Shown here piece after piece: positions 11,229 to 23,128 of a DNA stretch of 64,000 bases. The DNA is from Solen grandis (taxonomy: Eukaryota; Mollusca; Bivalvia; Adapedonta; Solenidae), in the NCBI GenBank assembly GCA_021229015.1, contig CM037782.1, forward strand, positions 65,658,108 through 65,722,107. The letters are read 5' to 3'. Made by a program: the position numbers and the translations under genes. The first letter of the stretch is position 1. Each line of letters opens with the position of its first letter. The notes under the pieces were generated by a model. It searched no databases and was not told the origin of the DNA. It was given only the letters and a program-made list of their open reading frames with translations.

Positions 11229-13383
11229 TCTCCAAAAGAATATTGGAATTATCTAAATAGTTTAAATTGTCGCAATAAAAGTTTAGATGTAGATATTGAT
11301 GTATTTTCAGATTTTTTTAAGAACTTGAATGCGGATACCGAAGATGAGCATGAACCTGTGCAAGCTGATTTCCCAAATTTTACGAATGAACATAATCTAA
11401 ATGATAGTATAACAGTAGAAGAAATTAAAAAAGCAATAAAAAATCTCAAAATAGGAAAAGCCACTGGTATAGACAAGGTATCTAACGAGTATATAGAAGC
11501 AACAAGTGATTTATTTATGCCACTGTATCATAAATTATTTAACAAAGTTTTTAATACTGGCTGTATACCAGAATCTTGGCTTGTTGGTTGCATCGTACCC
11601 ATTTACAAGAATAAAGGAGACACTACAGACCCGCAGAATTATAGACCTATAACTATTTTGAGTTGTATTGGAAAATTATTTACCAGTATACTTAATAAAA
11701 GGCTTAACGATTTTTTGGAAACTAACGATTTGATTAATATGAATCAGGCAGGTTTTAGAAAAAATCACTCTACGGTAGACCACATTTATGTTTTATATAG
11801 CTTAGCCGAAATATGTAAACGTAGAAATAAAAAACTTTTTTGCTGTTTCATTGACTTTCAGAAGGCATTTGACTCGGTTTGGAGGGCAGGTCTTTGGAGT
11901 AAATTGATGCAATATAACATAGATGGAAAACTGTTAAATATTATAAAGAATATGTATAGTGGTATAAAATCATGTATTTTGGTCAATAATAAGATGTCAG
12001 ATTTTTTTCCTTGCTCAAGAGGCTTAAGGCAAGGGGAGTGTCTTTCTGCGATTTTATTTTCTCTCTTCTTAAATGATCTCGAAAATTATCTCTCAAAAAA
12101 TAATCATGAAGGAGTAAATATTACAGATGAATTTATTGAAATGTACCTGAAAATAGCCATTATTCTATATGCAGATGATACTGTAGTTCTTGCAAACAAT
12201 GAAGCTGATTTTATCTCTATGCTTAACTCTTTTAATGAATATTGCAATGTTTGGAAATTAAATATAATTTTGAAAAAATAGAAAATTTACTTCAGCTAAG
12301 AAACATATAATAGAACAGGCTAGGAAAGCACTATTTGGTCTTTATAGAAAAATTAGAAACCTTGATTTATCAATAGACTGTCAACTTAAACTTTTTGATG
12401 CTACTATATCACCAATATTAACATACGGGGGGGGGGGACACCACATATAATGATTTATGGAGAACTCGGTAGATTTCCTTTACAGATTGCGATTAAAAAA
12501 AGAATTATTGGATTTTGGTTAAATATTATAACAAACACAAATAAATTATCACATTTACTATACAAATTCAATTTTAGGGATTCAGTTTATAATGATAAAA
12601 CATATGATTGGTTAAACTTTGTAAAATCTATTTTTGATGAATGTGGATTAAGTTTTATTTGGGATGATCAGAATTTCGATGGATCTAGGGAAATACTACT
12701 GAGCAAAATAGAAGAATGCTTAAAAGATCAATTTATGCAAAACTGGCATAGCAGCATATTTGACTGTTCGAAATGTATTAACTACCGTATATACAAAACA
12801 GAACACAAACTTGAAAATTACTTGGATTTACTCCCACCATATTACCTGAATTGCTTTATTAAATTTAGAATGTGTAATCATCATTTTCCTATAGAAAAAC
12901 TTAGGTGGACCGATATACCTCAAAATGAGCGAATATGTAATATTTGTAATTCTAGAGAAATAGGGGACGAATTTCACTATTTATTTAAATGCACATATTT
13001 TAACCAAACTAGAAAGAAACTTATTCCAGAAAAATATCTAAAAAATATAAATTGTATTTCTTTTAAGTCGTTAATGAATGATAATGATGAGGCTATTTTA
13101 TCAAAACTTTGTAAATTCATCAATATTTTAATGAAACACTTTAAAAACCCACCTGGCAACTAACTATGTTCATAACATATTTCATAAAATACTTGTTTTC
13201 TTCTCTCTGTAATAGTACATTGTATTATTTTTTTTTTTTTTCTTTTGAAGAAATTCATTGTCTATGTAAAACACACAGCTTGGTCAACATATATTTATTA
13301 TTTATTGTTTATACCTCATGTCACATGTACTTTGTGCTGAGTGAATAAATAAACTGATATATGTATACAATATTTACATAGAC
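11229..13383 (+). mobile_element. Third LINE copy, 5'-truncated, RT and C-terminus
   Basis: Starts with the linker SPKEYWNYLNSL and carries a long intact RT stretch to 12281: KATGIDKVSNEYI, NYRPITILSCIGKLF (about 11640), QAGFRKNHSTVDH, motif A CFIDFQKAFDSVWR (about 11845), GLRQGECLSAILFSLF (about 12022), and YADDTVVLAN (about 12170). A frame break near 12280 and a G10 tract near 12428-12437 separate this from the C-terminal part (12450-13163), which ends with the Cys/His motif RICNICNSREIGDEFHYLFKC-like block (about 12930-12990). A 3' UTR with AATAAATAAA near 13343 follows. Of the LINE copies here this one has the best-preserved RT core. Confidence 0.85.
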
Positions 13384-13440
13384 TTTTTTGTGTCTGTTTC
13401 AACACCGGTAGGATCCCGAAAGACTGGACATACGGCGTTA
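13384..13440 (+). pseudogene. Outer LINE, second resumption: short RT piece
   Basis: The plus strand reads LFCVCFNTGRIPKDWTYGVIT, the RT segment (consensus-like FN.G..P..W) that should follow the part ending at 11228. About 20 residues of it survive before the minus-strand LINE begins. This supports the third LINE as an insertion into the outer one. Confidence 0.7.
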
Positions 13441-14334
13441 TTACAGAACAGAACAGAACATATTTTATTTGATTTGTACATAGTACATCATCATAAATAA
13501 CATCAACATTCAACAGTATACAATAGTCAAGTTATTAATAAATATATCATAAATTCTTTTTCCAGAACATCACGTGAACAAGTAATCAAAGTCGATTTTT
13601 AACTAAGAGGATGAACTAAGTGTCATAAGACAAACTTATGAGTAAAGAAAATGCAGATTTCAAATATTTAGCAAGATTTAAAAGTGTATCAACATTTTTT
13701 GTTTGAAGTAATTCTAAAAATTTAAACATACTAGGTCTAACATAATAAAACTTATCAATAAATGTCTTTCTTAAATTTAGAAAACATGGGCATTTAATAA
13801 TAAAGTGATATTCATCCTCAATGTCGTTACTTCTGCAAAATATACAAAATCTTTCTGAACGAGGAATTCTATTTCTACCATAGCGACCAGTTTGAATATG
13901 TAAACTATGTGATGACAATCTTAATCTACAAATATAATTTCTTAAGTCATAAGGTAAAACATTCAAATAGCCTTCATATCCAAATTCATTTTTTATATTA
14001 TTATATAAAAAAATTTTTTTTTAACCTTTTCAAAACGTTGTTTAAATATATTAAAATTTTTCATTCAAAACAGTTTGTTGATCCCATATATATGCAAAAC
14101 CATTTTTATATAACATTTCTTTTACATTTAATAACCAACTCTTTTTACCCAATTCACAATTATTTAATGAAACATTGTACACAGTTTTTAATAATATATT
14201 TTCAGTATTTAACAATTTACACCAATATTTTAAAGTTCGTATATATCTAGAAATATATAATGGATAACGTCCAAGTTCTCCATACACACCAATGTTAGGG
14301 GTAGTATTTTTTACATTAAGTATCGATTTACAAA
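13441..14334 (-). mobile_element. Fourth LINE copy, 3' part only, minus strand
   Basis: In minus orientation the sequence matches the C-terminus of the inner LINE ORF2: HSLHIQTGRYGRNRIPRSER against HSLRIQTGRYGQNRIPRNER, then DIEDEYHFIIKC and the FIDKFYYVRPSMFKF block. An upstream piece reads GVYGELGRYPLYI (about 14250-14290), also a LINE C-terminal motif. A frameshift near 14010 (poly-T/A tract) separates them. The 3' end is a short GTTCT repeat at 13446-13460 (read on the minus strand). It is cut by the assembly gap, so its 5' part is unknown. Confidence 0.85.
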
Positions 14335-14434
14335 NNNNNNNNNNNNNNNNNNNNNNNNNNNNNNNNNNNNNNNNNNNNNNNNNNNNNNNNNNNNNNNNNN
14401 NNNNNNNNNNNNNNNNNNNNNNNNNNNNNNNNNN
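14335..14434. other. Assembly gap, 100 N
   Basis: Exactly 100 undetermined bases. The sequence changes from LINE on the left to a different repeat on the right, so the true missing length is unknown. Confidence 1.
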
Positions 14435-16470
14435 ACTCAATGACAATTTTATAGCTATAATATCTTGGCCAGTTTAAATTTTATTTGATATCGACCCATT
14501 AAGTCAGGAGTTATGCCCCTTATAATATAAAAAATGCCAGATTTCTTTTTTTTTTGCACTCTAGCATTTTAAATTTCCCTTTAAAGCAATCATCTTCAAA
14601 CTTCATGACAATGTTTATTACCATAATCTTTTTGCCAAGTTGGATTATGGTTGATATCTGCCTTTTAGGTCAGGAGTTATGCCCCTTTTAGCATTAACAA
14701 GAGGCCCATGATGGCCCTAAATCGCTCACCTGAGATAAAAAGGTTGACCCAAGGAACATCTGTACCAATTTATTTTAAAATCTGGCCACTAGTTTTGAAG
14801 AAGATGATTTTTAAAAAGTTTTCATTTTTTTCTTCTTTTTGTTGCCATGGCAACCAGAGTTCTATATGGATCAAGTTTATTTTAGCAACTTTTGTGAAGG
14901 TTGACCCAAGGATCATCCCTGCCAAGTTTCATCAAATTCTGTCCAGTGGTTTCAGAGGAAATTTTGATTAAAGTTTTACCTATATACATATAAGGCAAAT
15001 AAGCCCCGCCCCTAGTGGCCATGTTTTTTACGGATCAGAAAAATTTAGCAACTTTCGTAGAGGTTAAACCCAAGGAACATCTGTACCAATTTTTTTAAAA
15101 AATCTGGCCAGTAGTTTTAAAGAAGATGTTTTTTTAAAATTTTCATTTTTTTTTCTTCATTTTGTTGCCATGGCAACCAGAGTTCTACATGGATCAAGTT
15201 TATTTTAGCAACTTTTGTGAAGGTTGCCCCAAGGGGTTCATCCCTGCCAAGTTTAATCAAATTCTGTCCAGTGGTTTCAGAGGAGATTTTTGTTTAAAGG
15301 TTTCTCTATATACATAAAAGGCAAATAAGCCCCGCCCCTGGCGGCCATGTTTTTTTACGGATCGGATTAATTTTAGCAATTTTGGGTAGAGGTTGACCCA
15401 AGGAACATCTGTACCAATTTATTTTAAAATCTGGCCAGTAGTTTTGAAGAAGATGATTTTTAAAGTTTTCATATTTTTTTTCTTTTTGTTGCCATGGCAA
15501 CCAGAGTTCTACATGGATCAAGTTTATTTTAGCAACTTTTGTGAAGGTTGACCCAAGGATCATCCCTGCCAAGTTTAATCAAATTCTGTCCAGGAGGTTT
15601 CAGAGGAGATGTTGTTTAAAGGTTTCTCTATATACATATAAGGCAAATAAGCCCCGCCCCTGGCAGCCATGTTTTTTTACGGATGGGAAAAATTTTAGCA
15701 ACTTTGGTAGAGGTTGACCCAAGGAACATCGTACCAATTTTTTTTTAAAATCTGACCATTTAGTTTTGAAGAAGATGATTTTTTAAGTTTTCATTTTTTT
15801 CTTCTTTTGTTGCCATGGCAACCAGAGTTCTCCCATGGATCAAGTTTATTTTAGCAACTTTTGTGAAGGTTGACCCAAGGATCATCCCTGCCAAGTTTAA
15901 TCAAATTCTGTCCAGGGGTTTCAGAGGAGATGTCGTTTAAAGAAAATTGTTGACGACGCACGACGACGGACGACGGACGCAGGGCGATCCTAATAGCTCA
16001 CTTGAGCACAAAGTGCTCAGGTGAGCTAAAAAAAAATGCAATATTTCACTTTGTTTGCACTCTAGCATCTTCAGTTCTTAAGCAATTATATTCAAAGTCT
16101 ATGACAGTGTTTAAAGCATATTCTTTTGGTCAAATTCGATTATGGCTGATATCGGCCAATTAGGACAAAATTTAAACGCCCCCTATAATATTAAAGAATA
16201 AAGAATGCAAGTGTTCTCTTTGTTTGCACTCTAGCGTCATAATTTCTTAAGTAATCATTTTGAGGTTTCACTGACAAAGTTTATAGCCATAATCTCTCAG
16301 TCAAGTTTGACATCAATTTTGACCACAGGTTAACTTTTTTAGTTTGTGGAATTGAAATGATCTCATGGATTATGTATTCAGTACAACTTTGCTATAATTG
16401 TGTAACTTGTACTGACTATAAAGGCAGTTTATTTCAGGTGAGTATCTTTAGGGCCATGCCTTCTTGTTTC
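14435..16470 (-). repeat. Repeat element with tandem units, host of a nested element
   Basis: Units of about 165 bp recur on both sides of the 14.70-16.03 kb element (shared phrases: GTTATGCCCCTT, TTTGCACTCTAGC, a run ending GATATCGGCC or GATATCGACC). The right end, about 16425-16470, reads CAGGTGAGTATCTTTAGGGC then CATGCCTTCTTGT, a diverged form of the terminus of the elements at 21.6 and 27.2 kb. This suggests one minus-oriented element interrupted by another. Confidence 0.6.
14697..16029 (+). mobile_element. Pearl/HINE-like element with four 325-bp core units
   Basis: Left terminus ACAAGAGGCCCATGATGGCC, then CTAAATCGCTCACCTG. Four tandem cores of about 320-329 bp begin near 14733, 15062, 15391 and 15711, each starting with a form of GGTTGACCCAAGGAACAT. 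The right end holds GACGACGG-type microsatellite DNA, the hairpin GAGCACAAAGTGCTC (16004-16018), and CTAA (16026-16029). A hairpin followed closely by CTRR is the 3' signature of Helitrons, and a tandem core next to an ACGG microsatellite is the build of bivalve pearl elements. The 5' end does not show the usual TC, so the class is inference. No protein is encoded. Confidence 0.65.
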
Positions 16471-16489
16471 TTATTGTAAGGGCTTTCTG

Positions 16490-17657
16490 CCTTTGGACTT
16501 TCTGCCTCAAGCAGAAACATCTACTGGGATTGTTATGTTTTTAGCTAACCTGAGCAGAACGCTCTCAATGTGAGCTTTTGTGATCACCCGTCATGCGTCG
16601 TGTGTTTTCAACAATTTAGCTTGTTAACACTTTAGAGACCGCATTTTAGCCCAATCTTCCTGAAACATGGTCAGAATGATTGTTTCGATAAAATCTTGGA
16701 TAAGTTTGAAATTGGGTCCTGGGGGTTGAGGGGGGCAAAAAGTAGGTCACGAGGTCAAATCTTAGGAAAAACCTTGTTAACACTCTAGAGGCCACATTCT
16801 TGGCCAAATAGTCATGAAACTTTGTCAGAATGTTTGTTTCCCTAAAGCATGCCATTGGTCAGTAATCAGATGAGCGATTAAGGGCCATCATGGCCCTCTT
16901 ATTTCTCTAATAGAAATTTATAGAATTAATATATAAATGATGAAAATATGCCAAAGCAAAATTAAATGATAAAAAAATGCCAAAGCAAAATAAAAAAAAC
17001 AACAAAATACAAGAACAACTATAATGAATAAAATTAGACTCGAATCCGTGCCTCCGTGCGTGCACTATATGAAGAAAAAAAAACACGCCTTTATCCACTG
17101 AGCTATTGTAATTTCTATTTAATTAGAGTTCTTTATGGGAAAATACTTTGACATTTGATTTTTACTTCCCCCGGTTATACGAGTACCTATCTGTACCGCC
17201 GATTTGATTTGCTTCTACAAAGGTCAATCTGAGACGACCCTCTATGCGATGTGGTCAATCAATTACCATACTGAGTCTGATTTTTACGGAAGCCTATTAG
17301 GGCCATTGTCTTAGGCGTTTTGTGTTCTGAGTCAGGATTTATACGTTATGAGCTAGGTCTTATGACTTAGTCCTTAGGTCTTAGGCCTTACGTGATAAAA
17401 AGGCAAAACACTTGCAACATGACAAAGGCTGGCGGACGAGTTCTCAATTATTCACCAGTTTCAAAGGGAATCAATATGAAAACGATTTTTTAGGAGGCGT
17501 GAGTAATAAAATACCTTGTGTAACCTGATAAAATTTAGTAGATCTATGTTAGTCATATAATCTGAGCGCGTTCGGAAATTACACTCGGGTCAACTCGGGA
17601 TAACCCAAGTGATAACTTGTCAAAACCCAGGTAAGACAGGTGATGTTTCCCGGGTTA
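16490..17657. repeat. Tandem duplication, copy 1
   Basis: This segment recurs almost unchanged at 17779-18959, offset by 1289 bp at the left and about 1306 bp at the right because of small indels. It contains a minus-oriented short element (16541-16901) and non-coding DNA. Both copies begin with CTGCCTCAAGCAGAAACATC and end with GATGTTTCCCGGGT. Confidence 0.9.
16541..16901 (-). mobile_element. Short HINE-like element, minus strand
   Basis: Right edge TGAGCGATTAAGGGCCATCA then TGGCCCTCTT is the reverse complement of the GGGCCATNATGGCCC terminus. Left edge TTAGCTAACCTGAGCAGAAC is the reverse complement of the hairpin/CTAA end. Only about 360 bp, with no complete tandem core. Copied at 17830-18190 by the duplication. 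Confidence 0.65.
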
Positions 17658-17739
17658 ACTGCCTCAAGCAGAAAGACCTATTGGGTTTATTATATTTTCA
17701 TATTAGGGCTTTCTGCCACAGCAGAAAGACCTATTGGGT

Positions 17740-17747
17740 CTGTTATA

Positions 17748-17783
<36 letters not shown>

Positions 17784-17785
17784 GG
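17740..17785. repeat. ATT microsatellite
   Basis: About ten tandem ATT triplets next to a TTTCTGCCTCAAGCAGAAA inverted repeat, at the junction of the two duplication copies. Confidence 0.9.
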
Positions 17786-18959
17786 ACTTTCTGCCTCAAG
17801 CAGAAACATCTACTGGGATTGTTATGTTTTTAGCTAACCTGAGCAGAACGCTCTCAATGTGAGCTTTTGTGATCACCCGTCATGCGTCGTGTGTTTTCAA
17901 CAATTTAGCTTGTTAACACTTTAGAGACCGCATTTTAGCCCAATCTTCCTGAAACATGGTCAGAATGATTGTTTCGATAAAATCTTGGATAAGTTTGAAA
18001 TTGGGTCCTGGGGGTTGAGGGGGGCAAAAAGTAGGTCACGAGGTCAAATCTTAGGAAAAACCTTGTTAACACTCTAGAGGCCACATTCTTGGCCAAATAG
18101 TCATGAAACTTTGTCAGAATGTTTGTTTCCCTAAAGCATGCCATTGGTCAGTAATCAGATGAGCGATTAAGGGCCATCATGGCCCTCTTATTTCTCTAAT
18201 AGAAATTTATAGAATTAATATATAAATGATGAAAAATATGCCAAAGCAAAATTAAATGATAAAAAATATGCCAAAGCAAAATAAAAAAAACAAAATACAA
18301 GAAAAATACAAGAACAACTATAATGAATAAAATTAGACTCGAATCCGTGCCTCTGTGCGTGCACTATATGAAGAAAAAAAAACACGCCTTTATCCACTGA
18401 GCTATTGTAATTTCTATTTAATTAGAGTTCTTTATGGGAAAATACTTTGACATTTGATTTTTACTTCCCCCGGTTATACGAGTACCTATCTGTACCGCCG
18501 ATTTGATTTGCTTCTACAAAGGTCAATCTGAGACGACCCTCTATGCGATGTGGTAAGATCAATTACCATACTGAGTCTGATTTTTACGGAAGCCTATTAG
18601 GGCCATTGTCTTAGGCGTTTTGTGTTCTGAGTCAGGATTTATACGTTATGAGCTAGGTCTTATGACTTAGTCCTTAGGTCTTAGGCCTTACGTGATAAAA
18701 AGGCAAAACACTTGCAACATGACAAAGGATGGCGGACGAGTTCTCAATTATTCACCAGTTTCAAAGGGAATCAATATGAAAACGATTTTTTAGGAGGCGT
18801 GAGTAATAAAATACCTTGTTTGTGTAGCCTGATAAAATTTAGTAGATCTGTGTAAGTCATATAATCTGAGCGCGTTCGGAAATTACACTCGGGTCAACTC
18901 GGGATAACCCAAGTGATAACTTGTCAAAACCCAGGTAAGACAGGTGATGTTTCCCGGGT
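17779..18959. repeat. Tandem duplication, copy 2
   Basis: Second copy of the 16490-17657 segment. Differences are a handful of substitutions and indels. The start shares the same CTCAAGCAGAAA motif as copy 1. Confidence 0.9.
17830..18190 (-). mobile_element. Short HINE-like element, second copy
   Basis: Duplicate of the element at 16541-16901 carried by the tandem duplication. Confidence 0.65.
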
Positions 18960-19297
18960 AAACTTTTCTTACCCTGCCCCGTGAGCAAGGTAAAGCGGGC
19001 GATACTATCCGAAACATGTTACACTTGTAGTTAAGAACCAACATGAACTAGTATATTAAATTGTCCAGCAATTAGGCAAATATGTTCATTTTTTAAATGA
19101 CTATTAAAGTCAGAAAAACTATACATGGGCCCCACAGACTCTATATAATTCATGAGGGAAATGACCTCGTCTCATTATGCGGCTGATAAACAGAACATCA
19201 TTCAAAGCCAGCATAAAGTTGAAATCCAACTTAGAACTCAAAACAAATTATATCACAAATCCTATAATATAAACTATTTTGCGGCAACCATTTTTCC
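18960..19297. other. Non-coding spacer
   Basis: Nothing recognised in this stretch. Confidence 0.5.
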
Positions 19298-19520
19298 GTC
19301 CCCGGTGGCCGAGTGGTTAAAGCGTCCGCCTCGGGAGCCAGAGGTCGTGGGTTCAATCTCGAGCCGCGACATACCAAAGTCGTACAAAATGGTACTGGTA
19401 TAGCTCCCTTGCTTAGCGCTCAGCATATAAGGATAGTTCCAGGACTGGTTGGCCCGGTGTCAGGATAATGTGACTGGGTGTACTGTCATGCCACATGTCT
19501 ACGTTGTAATACTGCAGTGT
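19298..19520 (+). mobile_element. tRNA-headed SINE (family A), 3'-truncated
   Basis: Head GTCCCCGGTGGCCGAGTGGT holds a pol III A box, and GGGTTCAATCTCG holds the B box about 40 bp later, as in Ser/Leu-type tRNAs but with a degraded fold. The body (ACATACCAAAGTCGT, TATAGCTCCCTTGCTTAGCG, GGTTGGCCCGGTGTCAGGAT, GCCACATGTCTACG) is shared with the copies at 42.2, 43.7 and 60.7 kb. The usual 3' part with the AAACAAACAAA tail is missing. Not a functional tRNA gene. Confidence 0.85.
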
Positions 19521-20574
19521 TGGTGAAGTCTTTGTTTCGTCAAGTGTATGTCACATTACACGGGTAAACGTTATTTTCGTAAACAACACTCCGGGGAAAT
19601 TAATTAAATAAAGAATACGGTATCCCTGAAGCAGGTGCTTGCGGTCTTCACCAGTTCAGAACAGCGATTTCGTAAGTTCAGCCTATGATGATAGCGCATG
19701 CACAAGAGTGAATGTGATCGGCCATGTGACGGCAAATGAAAAAAGAAAATCTGAGTATAGGACTCGTAATTCTAAATATTAGATTATTTTTTCCAAAGAG
19801 TTAAGTGTTAATTACTGCATAAGCTCAATTACAAACCGAACTCTAAAGGTCAATATTATACTTGGGCTTAAAATAATAAGTGGTTTCCGGTTATGTATTT
19901 TCTTAAAAATCAAAACAGAATACAAGAACAAGCCACAGAGATCAAAGTTGCAAGCGGTGAATCGCCCCATAAAACTTCGAACCCCCATGTTTTTTTGCAG
20001 CTTGTTTAGTAAACGTTACAGTCGCTATTGTGTGCGATTGCACACCTGCTTTTTTTATTGTTGTTGTTGTTTTGTTTTTCGCAGTATATAGAGTGAAAGC
20101 AGGGTACCAAATCAAAACTGTTAGCTATTGTTAGCTAGCTGTAGCCTTCACTGAACGCACGGCAGCTGGTTGTTTGTTACTTCCCACACATCATTTTAAC
20201 TTTGGAACCAGCATATGACGATTACACAAACGGCTAACCTCGGCTATCTGCCAAAGGCAACATGTCCGAAAACTTAAGGGGTCGATGATAAGGGAATCAC
20301 AATTGAAGTAATACAATGGCTTGCGGCCAATGGTAGAGATATGGTTAAAAAATCGGGAACAGTCTTACCCGTAGTGCAGTTCTCGGCATATCTTGAAAAG
20401 TATATATACTTTTATAGGTATGATTTTGATCAGCAACCATGGCATCTGCGGCCCTTTAGAAGGCATGATTTTTTTGTCCAGTGATGTCGTATGCAGTCTG
20501 ATTAAAACAATAGTGTAACATTTATATCTACTCTGAAATGTTCACAAATGGTGTATATCAAAACATAAATTTGC
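19521..20574. other. Non-coding sequence
   Basis: About 1 kb without a recognisable gene or repeat. A degraded SINE tail may occupy the first part. Confidence 0.5.
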
Positions 20575-21624
20575 ACCTCCATATACTTTTTTTTCCAGAT
20601 TCGACCAGGGGTTACATAATTTTACATTGGAAAAACTAGAAACCATAAGGCCTAGAGTTTAGATATTTGGTGTGTAGCATTGTCTAGTGGACCTTTACCA
20701 ACTTTGTTCAAATCATGTAAAATTTCCCCCCCAATTTTTTTAGGTTTATATAAAAAAAAAATCTTGTCAGAAACCACAAGGCCTGTAGTTTAGATATTTG
20801 GTGTGTAGCATGGCTTTATAGACATCTACCAAGTTTGTTCAAATTATGGCCCTGTGGTCAAAATAGGCCCCGCCCATGGGGTCACTTAATTTTACATAGG
20901 CTTATACAGGAAGGTTTTTTGGGGCCTAATAGACATCTACTAAGTTGGTTAAATCATGGCCCTGGGATCAAAATTTCCACGTCCCAGGTGTCACTTTATT
21001 TTACAAAGACTTAAATGGGAAAATTAGAAAAAATATTCTTGTCAGAAACTAAAAGGCCTGGAGTTTAAATATTTGGTATGTAATGTGGGCTAGTGGACAC
21101 CTATCAGCTTTGTTCACATTATGGCTCTGGGGTCAAAATTGGCACCGTCCCATGGGTCATTTGATTTTACATAGGCTTATTTAAAAAACACTATATATTT
21201 GGTGTGTAACATGGCCTTATAGACATCTACCAAGTTTGCTCAAATCATGGCCCTGGGGTCAAAATTGGCCCTGCCCCAGGGGTCACTTGATTTCACATAG
21301 ACTTTTATAGGAGAATCAATAAAAGATCTTGTCAGAAACCACAAGATCATGGGTTTAAATATCTGGTATGTAACATGGCTTTTCGGACATGAACCAAGTT
21401 TTCAAATCGTGGCTGTTGGGTATAAATTTGTCCCACCCTAGGGGTCACTTGATTTTATAGCTATGATCATCAGAATTTGGACCACAGGTACAGTTTTTGT
21501 GTGGAATTAGGAATATTTAGCTGTATTTCTGCATGGATTTTGTTTTCAGTATGACTGTTTTATAAAAATCAATGAAGACAATATTTTTCAGGTGAGCGAT
21601 TCAGGGCCACCATGGCCCTCTTGT
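20575..21624 (-). mobile_element. Pearl/HINE-like element, minus strand, about 200-bp units
   Basis: About five degenerate units carrying forms of TTAGATATTTGGTGTGTAGC, then a Tn-rich CTACCAAGTTTGTTCAAATC, then GGGGTCAAAATTGGCCC and GGGGTCACTTGATTTTACAT. The right end is CAGGTGAGCGATTCAGGGCC then ACCATGGCCCTCTTGT, the reverse complement of the family's left terminus. The hairpin/CTAA end was not found at the left, so it is truncated there. Confidence 0.7.
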
Positions 21625-22161
21625 ACAATAGTAGAGTTGCTTCAAGTATTAGAATAGAACCACTCTAAATGTTGCATATTTTGTGATGTTCGATTTATTG
21701 TCACAACTGTCTTTATCTTGGATAAGTTTCTTGATTTCTGTACCAGGAGGTCTCTCTCTTGCAATTTAGAATGATCTCTGGCAGCATATATTTGTCCTTA
21801 TATAAATCACGCCATTGGCATTTACATAATTAGTATCAAGATACAGAGAATCTGAAAAAAAATATTCTTTTATTTTATTGCAATTTCGTGTGGCAAATTG
21901 TGTCACTCTTAAGTCTGCCATTTCATGTCCGCCTGAAATACAATAGATTTCCATTTTTTTTTTTACTAAATGTAAGAAGACCCAGGGGTGACTTTGGTAG
22001 AAGGTTAAAATCATTTTATTTACAATATTAATGCACTTATATTACTGCTATGAAATTTATTTGTGTCATATTAATAGAATCTGCGGGCAGATAGTTGACA
22101 TTTGAGGTGAAAGTTTGGACTGAATGAGATTTAAGTGAGATTTGTTGAGCAAGTTGTTAAA
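21625..22161. other. Non-coding spacer between inverted elements
   Basis: Non-coding DNA between two oppositely oriented elements of the same family. No gene seen. Confidence 0.5.
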
Positions 22162-23128
22162 ACAAGAGGGCCATAATGGCCCTGGATCGCTCACCTGGTA
22201 TCATTAGGCTATGTAAAATCAAGTGACCCCTGGGGCGGGCCAATTTTGACCCCAGGGTCATAATTTGAACAATCTTGGTAGAGAGTCATAAGACCATGCT
22301 ACATACCAAATATCTAAACTCGAGGCCTTGTGGTTTCTGAGAAGAAGATTTTTCAAGTTTTTTTCTATATTAGCCTATGTAAAATCAAGTGACCCCTTGG
22401 GCGGGGCCAATTTTGACCCCAGGGTCATGATTTGAACAAACTTGGTTGTGATCCACTAGACAATGCTACACACCAAAGATCTTAACTCCATGCCTTGTGG
22501 TTTCTGAGAAGAAGATTTTTCAAGTTTTTTTTTCTATATTAGCCTATGTTAAATCAAATGACCCCTGGGGCAGGGCCAATTTTGACCCCAGAGTCATAAT
22601 TTGAACAATCTTGGTAGAGAGTCATAAGATCATGCTACATACCAAAAATCAAAAGGCTAGGCCTTGTGGTTTCGGAGAAGAAGATTTTTTCAAGTTTTTC
22701 CTATATTAGCCTATGTGAAATCAAGTGACCCCTGGGGCGGGGCCAATTTTGACCCCAGGGTCATAATTTGTAAAATCTTGGTAGAGAGTCATAAGATCAT
22801 GCTACATACCAAAAAATCAAAAGGCTAGGCCTTGTGGTTTCGGAGAAGAAGATTTTTTAAATTTTCATTTTTAAAATCTATTTTTAGCTCCTGTGACCTA
22901 CTTATTCACCCAATCCAAATAATTTGAACAACTTTGATAGAGGTCATGATAAGGATGATTCCTGTGAAGTTTGGTCAAAATCCATCCAGTGGTTTAGGAG
23001 GAGAAGTTGTTTAAAGGAAAAGTTGACGCAAGACGCACGCACGCACGGACGGACGGACGGACGACGGACGCCGGACAAAAGGCGATCACAAAAGCTCACC
23101 ATGAGCACGTTGTGCTCAGGTGAGCTAA
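22162..23128 (+). mobile_element. Pearl/HINE-like element, complete on both ends
   Basis: Left terminus ACAAGAGGGCCATAATGGCC then CTGGATCGCTCACCTGG. Four units of roughly 160-180 bp share TAAAATCAAGTGACCCCTGG and a GGGGCCAATTTTGACCCCAG phrase and are the reverse complement of units in the 20.6-21.6 kb element. Then an ACGG microsatellite (about 23035-23062), the hairpin GAGCACGTTGTGCTC (23103-23117), and CTAA (23125-23128). No coding capacity. Together with the neighbour it forms an inverted pair 540 bp apart. Confidence 0.75.

Noticed and set aside
15306..15572. 88-residue minus-strand frame
   Set aside because: It lies wholly in a tandem core unit of a non-coding element.
17935..18144. 69-residue frame identical to one at 16646-16855
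   Set aside because: Identity comes from the tandem duplication of a non-coding element and is not evidence of a gene family.
19298..19370. Possible tRNA gene
   Set aside because: A and B boxes are present, but the acceptor and arm pairings are degraded and the same head is followed by a repeated SINE body in four places.
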